Positions 17,290-24,749 of a stretch of 48,415 nt of DNA are shown piece by piece (position 1 is the stretch's first letter; the number at the start of each line of letters is the position of its first letter). The notes under the pieces are model-generated. The model saw only the letters and a program-made list of their open reading frames with translations. It was not told the origin of the DNA and made no database searches. The DNA comes from Deltaproteobacteria bacterium (lineage in GTDB: Bacteria > Myxococcota_A > Polyangia > Haliangiales > SHYZ01): the NCBI GenBank assembly GCA_016210055.1, contig JACQUZ010000176.1:1-48415 (forward strand). The letters are read 5' to 3'. The position numbers were made by a program, and so were the translations under genes.

Positions 17290-17413
17290 TCGGGGGGAGC
17301 GAAGCGAGCTCCCCCCGACGTGAGGACCTCCGCTAAGCAGAGGTCCGGAAGGGCCACAGCGCGGCGCCGTGGATGCCTCGCTTGTTGTCTTGGTTGCGGC
17401 TCGCCGCGCTGTG
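17290..17413 (+). repeat. R1: triple-hairpin element downstream of the ACP gene
   Basis: Three hairpins in series. I: an 11-bp stem (17290-17300 / 17308-17318). A linker CGTGAGGA follows. II: GGACCTC (17324-17330) with GAGGTCC (17340-17346). III: a 12-bp stem CACAGCGCGGCG (17355-17366) with its complement at 17402-17413, ending exactly at the ACP stop codon. The order, the linker (CGACGTGAGGACC) and the post-hairpin TCCGGA/GCCGGA match element R2 at 19454-19554 on the opposite strand, while the stem sequences differ but remain paired. It probably also ends the ACP transcript. REP-like or structured-RNA nature unresolved. Confidence 0.65.
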
Positions 17414-17665
17414 CTACTTCTGCTTGGCGAGCACCAAGCCGACCGCGTCGCCGACGGTCCGCACGCGGTCCGCGTCTTCGTCCATCACCTCGATTCCAAA
17501 GGCCTCCTCGATCTCCAGCACCACGTCCACCAGGCGCGCTGAGTTGACCTTGAGGTCGCCCATGATGGACGTCTTCATGCTGATGTCCGCGAGCGCCTGC
17601 GGGCTCTTCGTGAACGGGGTGAGGATGGACACGATCTTGGTGAACACCTGCTGCTCTGTCTGCAT
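17414..17665 (-). CDS. Acyl carrier protein
   Basis: 83 residues, acidic and helical, with the layout of type II ACPs: QQVFTKIVSILTPF helix 1, the attachment Ser42 in L-K-V-N-S-A-R-L-V-D, then VVLEIEEAFGIEVMDEDADRVRTVGDAV. Instead of the canonical D-S-L the site reads N-S-A, an uncommon variant. ATG 17665 has AAGGAGAG 5-6 bases upstream; an upstream in-frame start at 17704 would overlap fabF and is not needed. It follows the ketosynthase by 35 bases and is followed by R1 and the phosphopantetheinyl transferase, its probable activating enzyme. Confidence 0.9.
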   Translation of the reverse strand: MQTEQQVFTKIVSILTPFTKSPQALADISMKTSIMGDLKVNSARLVDVVLEIEEAFGIEVMDEDADRVRTVGDAVGLVLAKQK

Positions 17666-17700
17666 GACGTCTCTCCTTGGGTCGTCCTTGTCGATCCTGG

Positions 17701-18984
17701 TCACTCGCTAAACTTGCGGAAAATCACGCACCCATTGACGTCGCCGAAGCCAAAGCTCGCCTTGGCGATGATGTCGAGCCCTGGCACGAAGACGGTCTCG
17801 TGCGGAATGCGGCTTGCGTACTCTGCGAGCTCTGGGTGCAAGTCCTCGCAGTTGCGGGAGCCGTGCACGAAGCCGTGGTGTAGCTCGAGCACCGCGGCCA
17901 CGCACTCGATGCCACCTGCGGCGCCGAGGGCGTGTCCGATGAGGGACTTGGTTGAATGGATGAGCGGCATCCGCGAAGGCGGTAGCTCGAGCGCACGTGA
18001 CCAATTGGCCACCTCGAGCGGATCGGCGAACGTGGCGGTCAGGTGCCCGTTGATGGCCCCGATCTGATCGGCGCGAATTCCGGCCATCGCCACGGCGCCA
18101 CGAATGCACCGCTTTACGCCCGTGGCGTTGGGCGCGGTCATGCTGCCGCCCATTCGGTGTCCGCCGCAGTTCACGTAGCCGCCGAGCACCTCGGCGTAGA
18201 TACGGGCACCGCGGCCCTGGGCGCTGGCCAAGCTTTCCAGCATGAGCACGCCCGCACCGGAGCTTGGGACGAACCCCGCAGCGCTCGCGCTCATCGGTCG
18301 CGAGGCCTCGGACGGCGCGTCGTTGCGCGTGCGGTTCAAGACCTTCATGGCGTCAAAGCCGGCCCAGATGTACTTGGAATGCCCTTCTGAGCCCCCTGCG
18401 AGCATGCGCTGGGCGTGCCCCTCGCGAATGCGCAGGAATGAGTTGACGATGGCCTCGGTGCCCGTGTTGCAAGCGCTGGAGTTGGTGGTGACTTGGTTTC
18501 CGAGTCCGAGCAGCCCGGCAAGACATGCACTGTTGCCGCTCGACATGATCTGCTCGACCATCGTGCTGCCCAGGCGGCTGACCTTGCCAGCGTCGGTCTT
18601 GGGCGCGAGCTTCTCGGCGATGGTGTCGATTCCGCCGATGCCCGTGCCCACGACTGCGCCCGTGTCCCAGTCGGGCTCGTCGCTATCCCCAATCCGCCCG
18701 AGCCCCGCGTCGGTCCATGCGTCGATCGAGGCAATCGCCGCGTAGACCATGTTGGGGTTCATGGCCATGAGCTGCTCGGCGGTGAGGTAGCGCTGCAAAA
18801 GAGCCTCCACCCCCTCCGGGATTCCGCCTACCTGGCACGCGAACTTGGCGTCCGCCAGGTGCTGGTGAAACCGGATACCGCTCTTCCCCTCGCGCAGAGC
18901 GCCGGCAAAGCTTTGGAGCCCATGGGCGTTAGGGGCGAGGACCCCGAGCCCGGTGACGACGACGCGCGTTTTAGGGTGATTCAC
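17701..18984 (-). CDS. fabF: Beta-ketoacyl-ACP synthase, FabF-like
   Basis: Condensing enzyme elongating acyl-ACP with malonyl-ACP. 427 residues. The Cys-His-His triad is intact: Cys172 in SSACNTGTEAI, His314 in INGHLTATFADPLE (usually N-A-H-G-T-S-T) and His351 in TKSLIGHALGAAG with Lys346. The replacements around Cys172 and His314 relative to housekeeping FabF suggest a divergent, specialised branch. GTG start at 18984, GGAG upstream, overlapping the fabZ 3' end by 14 bases. The downstream ACP is its likely carrier. Confidence 0.92.
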   Translation of the reverse strand: MNHPKTRVVVTGLGVLAPNAHGLQSFAGALREGKSGIRFHQHLADAKFACQVGGIPEGVEALLQRYLTAEQLMAMNPNMVYAAIASIDAWTDAGLGRIGDSDEPDWDTGAVVGTGIGGIDTIAEKLAPKTDAGKVSRLGSTMVEQIMSSGNSACLAGLLGLGNQVTTNSSACNTGTEAIVNSFLRIREGHAQRMLAGGSEGHSKYIWAGFDAMKVLNRTRNDAPSEASRPMSASAAGFVPSSGAGVLMLESLASAQGRGARIYAEVLGGYVNCGGHRMGGSMTAPNATGVKRCIRGAVAMAGIRADQIGAINGHLTATFADPLEVANWSRALELPPSRMPLIHSTKSLIGHALGAAGGIECVAAVLELHHGFVHGSRNCEDLHPELAEYASRIPHETVFVPGLDIIAKASFGFGDVNGCVIFRKFSE

Positions 18985-19432
18985 GTCTCACTCCGATTCC
19001 CGCGACGGTCCCTCGGGCCACGGACGTGCCGTCGGCGAGGGCAAGCGTCACGCTAGACTTAAGCTTGCGGCGGCGCCAGAAGATCTTTTCCGCAACCACG
19101 CGCACGGTCTCACCTGGCTTCACGACCCGCTCGAACTCCACCTGCGCCTCGGTGAAGAGAGTGACCGTGCGGGCGACCTCGACAGCTGGAGCCTCGAGGC
19201 CAAGGAGGTAAATGCCAAGGGCCACGAGCCCCGTCTGGCACATGGTTTCGATGAGGATCACCCCTGGAGTCACCGGATCGCCGGGGAAATGGCCCGCGTA
19301 AAACGACTCGTCGGGCCGAAACGTGTATTCCCCAACAGCGCGGTTCTCGTCGAGCAACACGAGGCGATCAATGAAGCGGAATGGCCGCTGTTGCGGGATG
19401 AGGGCCAAAACCTCCTCGGGCGTGAGCGCCAT
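18971..19432 (-). CDS. fabZ: 3-hydroxyacyl-ACP dehydratase, FabZ-like hotdog protein
   Basis: 153-residue single-hotdog dehydratase acting in the elongation cycle. Seen: P-F-R-F-I-D-R-L near the N-terminus, then YAGHFPGDPVTPGVILIETM with catalytic His (GHFPG) and Glu (IETMCQ), and a C-terminal strand pair (VRVVAEKIFWRRRKLKSSV). ATG 19432 follows the R2 hairpin element; a GAGG lies 10 bases upstream. It is the first gene of the fabZ-fabF-ACP block, which is separated from the fabD-fabA genes by 156 bases that hold R2. A FabA-type enzyme is also present upstream. Confidence 0.92.
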   Translation of the reverse strand: MALTPEEVLALIPQQRPFRFIDRLVLLDENRAVGEYTFRPDESFYAGHFPGDPVTPGVILIETMCQTGLVALGIYLLGLEAPAVEVARTVTLFTEAQVEFERVVKPGETVRVVAEKIFWRRRKLKSSVTLALADGTSVARGTVAGIGVRRESP

Positions 19433-19453
19433 GGTGTTATCGCCTCGTTCCTT

Positions 19454-19554
19454 TCATGGCGTCGCTCGGAATACGAGCGACGCCATGAGCTCTCATCCGG
19501 CCCCTCCTTCGGAGGGTCCTCACGTCGAGGGGAGAGCGGCTCCTCTCCCCTCGA
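19454..19554 (-). repeat. R2: triple-hairpin element between fabA and fabZ
   Basis: Read on the minus strand: hairpin I, a 12-bp stem TCGAGGGGAGAG (19543-19554 pairing with 19525-19536); linker CGTGAGGA; hairpin II, CCCTCC pairing with GGAGGG (19502-19516); hairpin III, a 15-bp perfect stem (19474-19488 / 19454-19468) with a 5-base loop. The architecture and linker are those of R1, with different but self-complementary stems. No T-run follows hairpin III; the fabZ ribosome site and start lie 20 bases on, so it could act as an attenuator, RNA-processing site or mobile palindromic element. It fills the only long gap in the fatty-acid cluster. Confidence 0.65.
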
Positions 19555-19588
19555 GCTCCCCATCCAGAATCTGTCTTGCTCGACCCTT

Positions 19589-20188
19589 TCAACTGCCACT
19601 CCGATCCATGATGCCGCCCACGCTGAGCGGCGATCGCGCCGGATAGTCAGTGTACGCGATGCCGCGGAACATCCCTACCTTGGCGTCCTTGATCGTGTAG
19701 ATGGCCTCGCCGTCGACGAGCACCTTGGCGGTACCGACGGCAACCGCCGACCCAGACTCCTTGAGGAGCGAGAAGCGCCGGATGTCTACCTCGTAGCGGA
19801 CGACCCGGTTGTAGGGGCGGATTTGGCCCGCAAACTCCACCTCCTTGCAGCCGAGCGCGCGCCCTGAGCCTGGAGCGCCAGCAGCGGCGCAGTAGAGCCC
19901 CACCAACTGCCAGACGGCGTCGACACCCAGGCAGCCGGGCTGCACTGGATCACCTCGGAAGTGGCACTGGAAAAACCAGTCGGTCAGGCCGATGTCCTGC
20001 TCACCGACGATTCGCCCCCTGGGACCTTCTCGGACGAGCTCCACGACACGATCAATCATGAGCATGGGCGGCGCGGGAAGACGAATGAACTCCGCCGGAG
20101 CGTCCGCGACGAGGTTCCCCTGCGACAGGGCCAGAAGCTCCTCACGGGAGAAGCGGTTGCGTTCCAGGAACTCCGCGTAGCGCATCAC
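19589..20188 (-). CDS. fabA: Beta-hydroxydecanoyl-ACP dehydratase-like protein, FabA type
   Basis: 199-residue FabA-family hotdog enzyme. Seen: LPAPPMLMIDRVVE, FFQCHFRGDPVQPGCLG with catalytic His, and GVDAVWQLVGLYCA with the catalytic Asp, the same order as FabA. FabA can dehydrate and, in some bacteria, isomerise to make unsaturated chains; which applies here is not visible. GTG 20188 overlaps the fabH stop (GTGATG); ATG 20185 is the alternative. Last gene of the tightly coupled fabD-ENR-fabH-fabA run; R2 follows 35 bases after the stop. Confidence 0.92.
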   Translation of the reverse strand: MMRYAEFLERNRFSREELLALSQGNLVADAPAEFIRLPAPPMLMIDRVVELVREGPRGRIVGEQDIGLTDWFFQCHFRGDPVQPGCLGVDAVWQLVGLYCAAAGAPGSGRALGCKEVEFAGQIRPYNRVVRYEVDIRRFSLLKESGSAVAVGTAKVLVDGEAIYTIKDAKVGMFRGIAYTDYPARSPLSVGGIMDRSGS

Positions 20189-21198
20189 TTGCCGACCTCA
20201 AGATGGACGCTCGACCAGGTGAGCCCGGCGCCCACCACGACGAGGCAGATTTGGTCGCCTGCGGCAAGCTCGTCCCAGTGTTGTGACAGGACGGTCGGCG
20301 CCCCGGCGGCGCCCGTGTTGCCGTAGTCGACGACATTGTGCCAGTGCTGCGCATCGTCCAAGGCCAGGCGACGCACGATCCCGTCGAGCATCAGCCGGTT
20401 GGCCTGGTGACCGATGAAGCGCACGGTGCCGCCAGTCTCTGCCGCCCGGGCGCGAGCCGCCGGGAGCATGCCCTCGAGGCACCCGATCGATGTCTTGATC
20501 GCGAATCGCTGAACGGCATTGCCCTGCTGGGCGAAATGTCCCGAACGCGGAATGATCACGGCCTGCCACCCCGATGGCGACGAGGCCAGGGTCGTAGACA
20601 CGATGGCGACCCGGGCCGGCTCTTCTGCCGAGACCACCGCGGCGCTCGTGCCGTCGCCCCAAAGAACGGTCGTGGCTCGATCGGAGTAATCAATGACTCG
20701 CGTGGTGTTCTCGGGATTCACGATCAGCACAAAACGAGGGAGCGCACCACCTCGGGCCAGGCCCGCCAAGAGGTGCAGCTGCGCGCCGAAGCTCGAGCAG
20801 GCCGAGTTGACGTCGATCCCAGGCGCCTCGATCCCCAGCGCAGCGGCGATGCGGCACGATTCCGAAGGGATCGCCATTTCTGGACAGCAGCCGCCAGCAA
20901 CCACCAAGCCAATGTCCGATGGCTGGAGTCCGGCGCGGGAAAGGGCGTGCAACGCAGCGCGACGGCCGGTCTCGACGTTGGAGTAGAGCGCGGCCTCTTG
21001 CCCAGCACGCACGTCGACGTTGCGCGTCTTGCGGATGTAGTCGAGCGGCAAGACGGTGCGACGGGTGCGGATCCCGACGCGCTCCAGGATCCACTCTTCG
21101 TTCGTGCCGATGTCGAGCTCCTCGAGGAACCTGTTGTCGAGGACGTTTTCGGGGTGGAAATGCCCGACCCCGTGGACGTGAAGACCGCGCGCGCTCAC
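20185..21198 (-). CDS. fabH: 3-oxoacyl-ACP synthase III (FabH)
   Basis: Initiates chains by condensing acyl-CoA with malonyl-ACP. 337 residues from a GTG start at 21198. The catalytic triad is complete: Cys134 in DVNSACSSFG, His264 in FIGHQANRLM and Asn294 in DYGNTGAAG. The N-terminal H-G-V-G-H-F-H-P-E-N segment replaces the common G-x-G-x-x-x-P. The start is chosen because GTGA overlaps the stop of the enoyl reductase, the same coupling used by its neighbours; the longer open frame upstream is Arg/His-rich and lies over the reductase gene. Primer specificity not predictable. Confidence 0.94.
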   Translation of the reverse strand: MSARGLHVHGVGHFHPENVLDNRFLEELDIGTNEEWILERVGIRTRRTVLPLDYIRKTRNVDVRAGQEAALYSNVETGRRAALHALSRAGLQPSDIGLVVAGGCCPEMAIPSESCRIAAALGIEAPGIDVNSACSSFGAQLHLLAGLARGGALPRFVLIVNPENTTRVIDYSDRATTVLWGDGTSAAVVSAEEPARVAIVSTTLASSPSGWQAVIIPRSGHFAQQGNAVQRFAIKTSIGCLEGMLPAARARAAETGGTVRFIGHQANRLMLDGIVRRLALDDAQHWHNVVDYGNTGAAGAPTVLSQHWDELAAGDQICLVVVGAGLTWSSVHLEVGK

Positions 21199-22145
21199 CC
21201 GGCTATCCGCTCGCCGCCGTCGACACGGATGATGGTCCCGTTCACCCAGCGGGCCTCGTCGGTGCAAAGGAGGCAAATCACGTCGGCGACATCGGCCGGC
21301 GTGGTGAGGCGGCCGAATGGATTGCGGAGGCGCGCCCGGGCTTTCATGTGGGCGCTTCCCGGAATTAGCCGCAGGGCAGGCGTGTCGGTGACGCCTGCCT
21401 GCACGATGTTCGAGCGGATACCGTAGGGCGCGCACTCGACTGCGATGGCGCGCGAGATCGACTCGAGCGCCACCTTGGCGGCAGCGACGGCGGCGTACCC
21501 ACGCCAGGCGACCTCGTTCCCCTCGCTGGTCATCCCGAGCACGCGCGCGTCGGAGGCAAATAGGCCGCGCGCGAGGAGATCCTGCGTCCACGTAGCGAGG
21601 CTCGTCCCCATGCTGTACACGGTGCGCGCCAGGTCTTCGTCCTCGAGGAGCGCCTCCGGGGCTGCGGCGGGAATATCGGCCAAGTCCGCGAGCGCCTCGG
21701 CGCCCGCTTCACCCTCGAACACCGCGCCGATGGCCCGTGTGAGGGTCTCGGGCGAAATCCCGAGCTGCTCGGCAAGTCGGGCTCGCGCCCGGGTGGCTGC
21801 GTCTCCGCGGCACACGGGCTGGGCCAGCGGCTTGAGATTTCCGAATGCAATCGAGTGCATGAGGAGCCGCACGCGGCCAGCGCCCATCTTTTCGGAGAGC
21901 CCGCCCAGGACGGTCTGTCGTCCCTCTTCCGACAGGGCATCGAGGTTCCAGGCGGCAAAGCCGACACCACACTGCCGAATTGCGTCGAATTCCGGCTCGA
22001 TCCGCCCCATCGCCCCCTTCCGGTCACGATGGACGACAGCGACGTTCATGCCGTGGCGCGCGAGCTTCTGTGCGGTGGCGAGGCCAAATCCGCTCGACCC
22101 ACCCAAGATGAGGGCCCAGTGTGTCTTGTCAAAAGTCATTGTCAC
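21195..22145 (-). CDS. Enoyl-ACP reductase, SDR type (FabI/FabL-like) with insertion
   Basis: Reduces the enoyl-ACP double bond with NAD(P)H. SDR nucleotide motif GGSSGFGLATA (about 15-25), FabI-like MHSIAFGNL (about 96-104), and Tyr217/Lys224 spaced as Y-x6-K, the enoyl-reductase spacing rather than the Y-x3-K of ketoreductases. It has 316 residues against about 260 for FabI/FabL; the excess is an Ala/Glu/Leu-rich insert at about 112-172. GTG 22145 has AAGGAG 8 bases upstream and overlaps the fabD stop (GTGA); ATG 22139 is a weaker alternative. C-terminus NGTIIRVDGGERIAG is typical. Confidence 0.9.
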   Translation of the reverse strand: MTMTFDKTHWALILGGSSGFGLATAQKLARHGMNVAVVHRDRKGAMGRIEPEFDAIRQCGVGFAAWNLDALSEEGRQTVLGGLSEKMGAGRVRLLMHSIAFGNLKPLAQPVCRGDAATRARARLAEQLGISPETLTRAIGAVFEGEAGAEALADLADIPAAAPEALLEDEDLARTVYSMGTSLATWTQDLLARGLFASDARVLGMTSEGNEVAWRGYAAVAAAKVALESISRAIAVECAPYGIRSNIVQAGVTDTPALRLIPGSAHMKARARLRNPFGRLTTPADVADVICLLCTDEARWVNGTIIRVDGGERIAG

Positions 22146-23116
22146 GCAGCGCGCTCCTTCTCGGCAGTCATGAGAGCAACGGCAGTCTTGACGGAAATGA
22201 TGGACGTGATGTCGCGCCCCTCTGCCTTGAAGAAGCCGCGGAGCGGACGATTCGGTCCAATCTCGAGGATCCGATCGGCCACCGCCATGAGCGTCGCCAT
22301 GTTGCCCATCCAATCGACGGAACCGCTAATCTGGCGGGTGAGCGCGTCAACAAGTGACTCCAGCGTCGGTCGGTGGAAGCCGCCGAGGAAGTTCGAGGTG
22401 ACCGCACCGGCGTGCTCGGGACGAAAGCGCGGGGCTGCGTCCATGAGCACGCCCCGGAACTCCTCCTCGATGCCAGCCATGAGGCGCGAGTGGAATGGAG
22501 CGCTGACGTTGAGCGGCACGATTTCGGGCGAAGCGCTCGTGGCGAGTGACGATCGAATTCGCTCGCCGGCCGCCGCCACTGCAGGTGCAGTCCCCGAGAG
22601 GACAACCTGGTCGCGCGAGTTCCGGTTGGCTACGTCAACTTCCAGGCCCGCCAGGTCGGTGGCGAAGTCACGGGCGGCGATCCCCGACGCGATGACGGCG
22701 CTCATCGCGCCAGCGCCGACGGGCACGGCCTCCTGCATGAGCGCTCCCCGGCGACGCACGATCCGCACGGCGTCGGCCAAGGGGATCACCCCAGCGGCAC
22801 ATAGTGCCGAGTACTCCCCGAGGCTATGCCCGCCATAGTTGGCCGCCGCGAGCCCGAAGTCAGTAACGAGGGCGCGCCACATGGCCATTTCGGCGGTGAG
22901 GATGGCCGGCTGGGTGAACTCGGTCAGGTTGAGGCGGGCATCATCTTCAAAGCAGAGCGCCCTCATGTCGATCGCGAGCGCATCGCTCGCCTCGTCGAAT
23001 ACGAGGCGAGCCACGGCAAATTGCTCGCAAAAGTCACGGGCCATGCCAGGGCGCTGCGAGCCCTGGCCGGGAAACACCAATGCCACCCTGCCTAAGGAGA
23101 TTAACCTCGTGCTCAT
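22142..23116 (-). CDS. fabD: Malonyl-CoA:ACP transacylase
   Basis: Loads malonyl groups on ACP. 324 residues. Seen: ALVFPGQGSQRPGM (12-25), catalytic Ser98 in GGHSLGEYSAL, His209 in VSAPFHSRLM, and the C-terminal V-A-D-R-I-L-E-I-G-P. First gene of the minus-strand fatty-acid cluster, divergent from the Cys-rich lipoprotein at 23276. ATG at 23116; a GTG a few codons in, preceded by AGGCAGG, would give the standard short N-terminus. Overlaps the next gene by 4 bases. Confidence 0.95.
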   Translation of the reverse strand: MSTRLISLGRVALVFPGQGSQRPGMARDFCEQFAVARLVFDEASDALAIDMRALCFEDDARLNLTEFTQPAILTAEMAMWRALVTDFGLAAANYGGHSLGEYSALCAAGVIPLADAVRIVRRRGALMQEAVPVGAGAMSAVIASGIAARDFATDLAGLEVDVANRNSRDQVVLSGTAPAVAAAGERIRSSLATSASPEIVPLNVSAPFHSRLMAGIEEEFRGVLMDAAPRFRPEHAGAVTSNFLGGFHRPTLESLVDALTRQISGSVDWMGNMATLMAVADRILEIGPNRPLRGFFKAEGRDITSIISVKTAVALMTAEKERAA

Positions 23117-23181
23117 CGAACTGTCTTTCCTACCTGGTTCTTTGTCATATTTTCAACATCTCCCCTTCACGGTTTCGCCAG

Positions 23182-23194
23182 GCGTCAATGACGC
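23182..23194. promoter_or_regulatory. Palindrome in the fabD/lipoprotein divergent region
   Basis: GCGTCA-A-TGACGC, perfect 6-base arms around one base, midway between fabD and the divergent lipoprotein. It looks like a binding site for a dimeric regulator and could control both genes. No other copy noticed in the window. Confidence 0.35.
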
Positions 23195-23232
23195 GGCACG
23201 TCGGACACAAAACTTTCCCCCCGCGTGCAAGC

Positions 23233-23241
23233 TGCTATACG
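23233..23241 (+). promoter_or_regulatory. Extended -10 upstream of the Cys-rich lipoprotein
   Basis: TGC-TATACG, 34 bases before the ATG at 23276, followed by a good ribosome site (GGGAGGA). No clear -35. Fits a normal leader of about 28 bases. Confidence 0.35.
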
Positions 23242-23275
23242 CTGGTCGGCCAACGTGGCCTAAGGGAGGAATCAC

Positions 23276-23986
23276 ATGGAAACTACATGGAAATATTTAA
23301 TGGGAAGCCTGGCGTCCTTGCTCGTATTGAGCTGCGGGGGTGGCGGCGACAGCGTGAAGCTCGACGACCTCGGCACCGAGATGGCGGGAGCTACCTGCCA
23401 CAAGATGTTCGAGTGCTGCACCCAGGAGGAAATCACGGCCATGTCGTCGGGCGGGTTCCTGCCGAAATTCTCCGACGAAGCGGGCTGCAAGTCCGCTTTT
23501 GGTGGGTTCTTCACCGGGTTCATGGTCACGGCCATGCGCGAGTCGGAAAAGAAGGGACGCATTTCGTACGACGAGGACAAGGCCGGTGACTGCATCACCG
23601 CCTTCAAGGCGTCGAAGTGTGGCGGCGCTTTCATGGACACGGAGAGCGTCCAAGGTTGCGATCAGTTCATCCAGCCCAAGGTAGCCAATGGCAGCGCCTG
23701 CAGCCAGGATTTCGAATGCACGAGCGGGTTCTGCGAGGGCGGCTCCCAAGAGAAAGAAGGAAAGTGCGCCGCTCGGGTCGGGAAAGACAAGGCATGCACG
23801 TCCAACGACCAATGCGAGGAGGGGCTCTACTGTGAGATGGCCACGGAAAGCCCGACCTGCAAGTCGCCTAAGGCGGACAATGAGAAGTGCAGCGGCGACG
23901 ACGAGTGCCAGAGCGACAACTGTGAGGGAAGCGATAGCGGGGAAGGCACCTGCAAGCCAGAAGCAGCGACCTGCGACGGCAAGTAG
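23276..23986 (+). CDS. Cys-rich lipoprotein with Dickkopf/EB-like repeats
   Basis: 236 residues. Signal METTWKYLMGSLASLLVLSC with Cys20 lipidated, then a Gly-rich stretch. Residues about 35-130 form a helical Cys-containing region (GATCHKMFECC, EAGCKSAFGG, AGDCITAFKASKCGG, VQGCDQF). The C-terminal 100 residues are four short Cys modules with C-x-x-x-x-x-C and Y-C/F-C patterns (NGSACSQDFECTSGFCEGG, KACTSNDQCEEGLYC, NEKCSGDDECQSDNCEG). GGAGG lies 7 bases before the first ATG. Paralogue of the lipoprotein at 16050; the two bracket the fatty-acid cluster. Likely surface exposed, function unknown. Confidence 0.8.
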   Translation: METTWKYLMGSLASLLVLSCGGGGDSVKLDDLGTEMAGATCHKMFECCTQEEITAMSSGGFLPKFSDEAGCKSAFGGFFTGFMVTAMRESEKKGRISYDEDKAGDCITAFKASKCGGAFMDTESVQGCDQFIQPKVANGSACSQDFECTSGFCEGGSQEKEGKCAARVGKDKACTSNDQCEEGLYCEMATESPTCKSPKADNEKCSGDDECQSDNCEGSDSGEGTCKPEAATCDGK

Positions 23987-24015
23987 CAATTGTGGCAAGG
24001 CGCGGCAATAGCCTG

Positions 24016-24024
24016 TGCTAGGCT
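24016..24024 (+). promoter_or_regulatory. Extended -10 just before the gene at 24033
   Basis: TGC-TAGGCT, ending 8 bases before the ATG, implies a nearly leaderless message. Same pattern as at 10251 and 37425; no convincing -35. Confidence 0.35.
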
Positions 24025-24032
24025 TGCGCCCC

Positions 24033-24707
24033 ATGCCTGTGCAGCTCTCGTCATTAAAGCTCCCTATTTCAGCCCTTTCGGCAGGTTTCGAATACCTCAA
24101 GCGAAACCCCGCGGAGCTCGTGTTCGTCGCCAAGCACGCGGCGGGCTTGCGGGCCGCGGTCCCCATGGACCTGCTCCGCTGGCTGCTTGCACGCGTGCCC
24201 ACTGGAAAGAATGGCTTGAGCGACGTGGTCATCGGCCACAACCCGCCTGCATTGACCTTTGAGTCCACGGTCAGCTTGATGGGCGCCAAGGTACGCGCCG
24301 GCGCGCACCTGCGCATCGAGGAGGTGCGCATGGGGGGTGACGAGCTCCGTCTGGTTGTACGGCTGTCCGACGTTCGGCTCGAGCCCCTTGGACCGCCCGA
24401 TAGCCCGCTCGCGGCCATGCTCAAGTCGCCCATGCTCGACCTCTCCAAGCCAGCCAATCTCCTAAACTTCATGCCGAAGCGGCCACCTGCGTTGGTCGAA
24501 GCCAAGGACGACCGCGTGGTTCTCGACTTGATGAAGACCAAGCTCGGCAAGAACCGCCGCCTCAAGCAGATCCTGTCGGTGGTCAGCCCGCTCGTAGAAA
24601 TCCGAGACCTTCGCGCCGAGGACGACCATCTCGTCGTCGAGTGGCGGCCCCGCGCAGAAGGCGTGACCACCGCCGTGGCGGCGCTCAGGTCAGAAGTGCT
24701 TTCTTAG
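24033..24707 (+). CDS. Hypothetical protein
   Basis: 224 residues, family not recognised. No signal peptide or clear transmembrane helix; the N-terminal half is amphipathic (F-E-Y-L-K-R-N-P-A-E-L-V-F-V-A-K-H) and the middle carries alternating-hydrophobic strands (TFESTVSLMGAKVRAGAHLR, ELRLVVRLSDVRLE). It ends with beta-like VEIRDLRAEDDHLVVEWRP. This loosely resembles lipid-binding DUF2993-like proteins, but that is a guess. Base composition matches neighbours, so it is a normal resident gene. The extended -10 at 24016 and its short distance from the ATG support the chosen start. ettA follows after 42 bases on the same strand. Confidence 0.65.
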   Translation: MPVQLSSLKLPISALSAGFEYLKRNPAELVFVAKHAAGLRAAVPMDLLRWLLARVPTGKNGLSDVVIGHNPPALTFESTVSLMGAKVRAGAHLRIEEVRMGGDELRLVVRLSDVRLEPLGPPDSPLAAMLKSPMLDLSKPANLLNFMPKRPPALVEAKDDRVVLDLMKTKLGKNRRLKQILSVVSPLVEIRDLRAEDDHLVVEWRPRAEGVTTAVAALRSEVLS

Positions 24708-24749
24708 GTCGTTGCTCTACCTCCACAACCAAGTACACTCCGGCAAAAC

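Noticed and set aside
20185..21591. N-terminal extension of FabH to 21591.
   Set aside because: The extra 131 residues are Arg/His-rich and overlie the enoyl reductase; GTGA coupling at 21195-21198 marks the real start.
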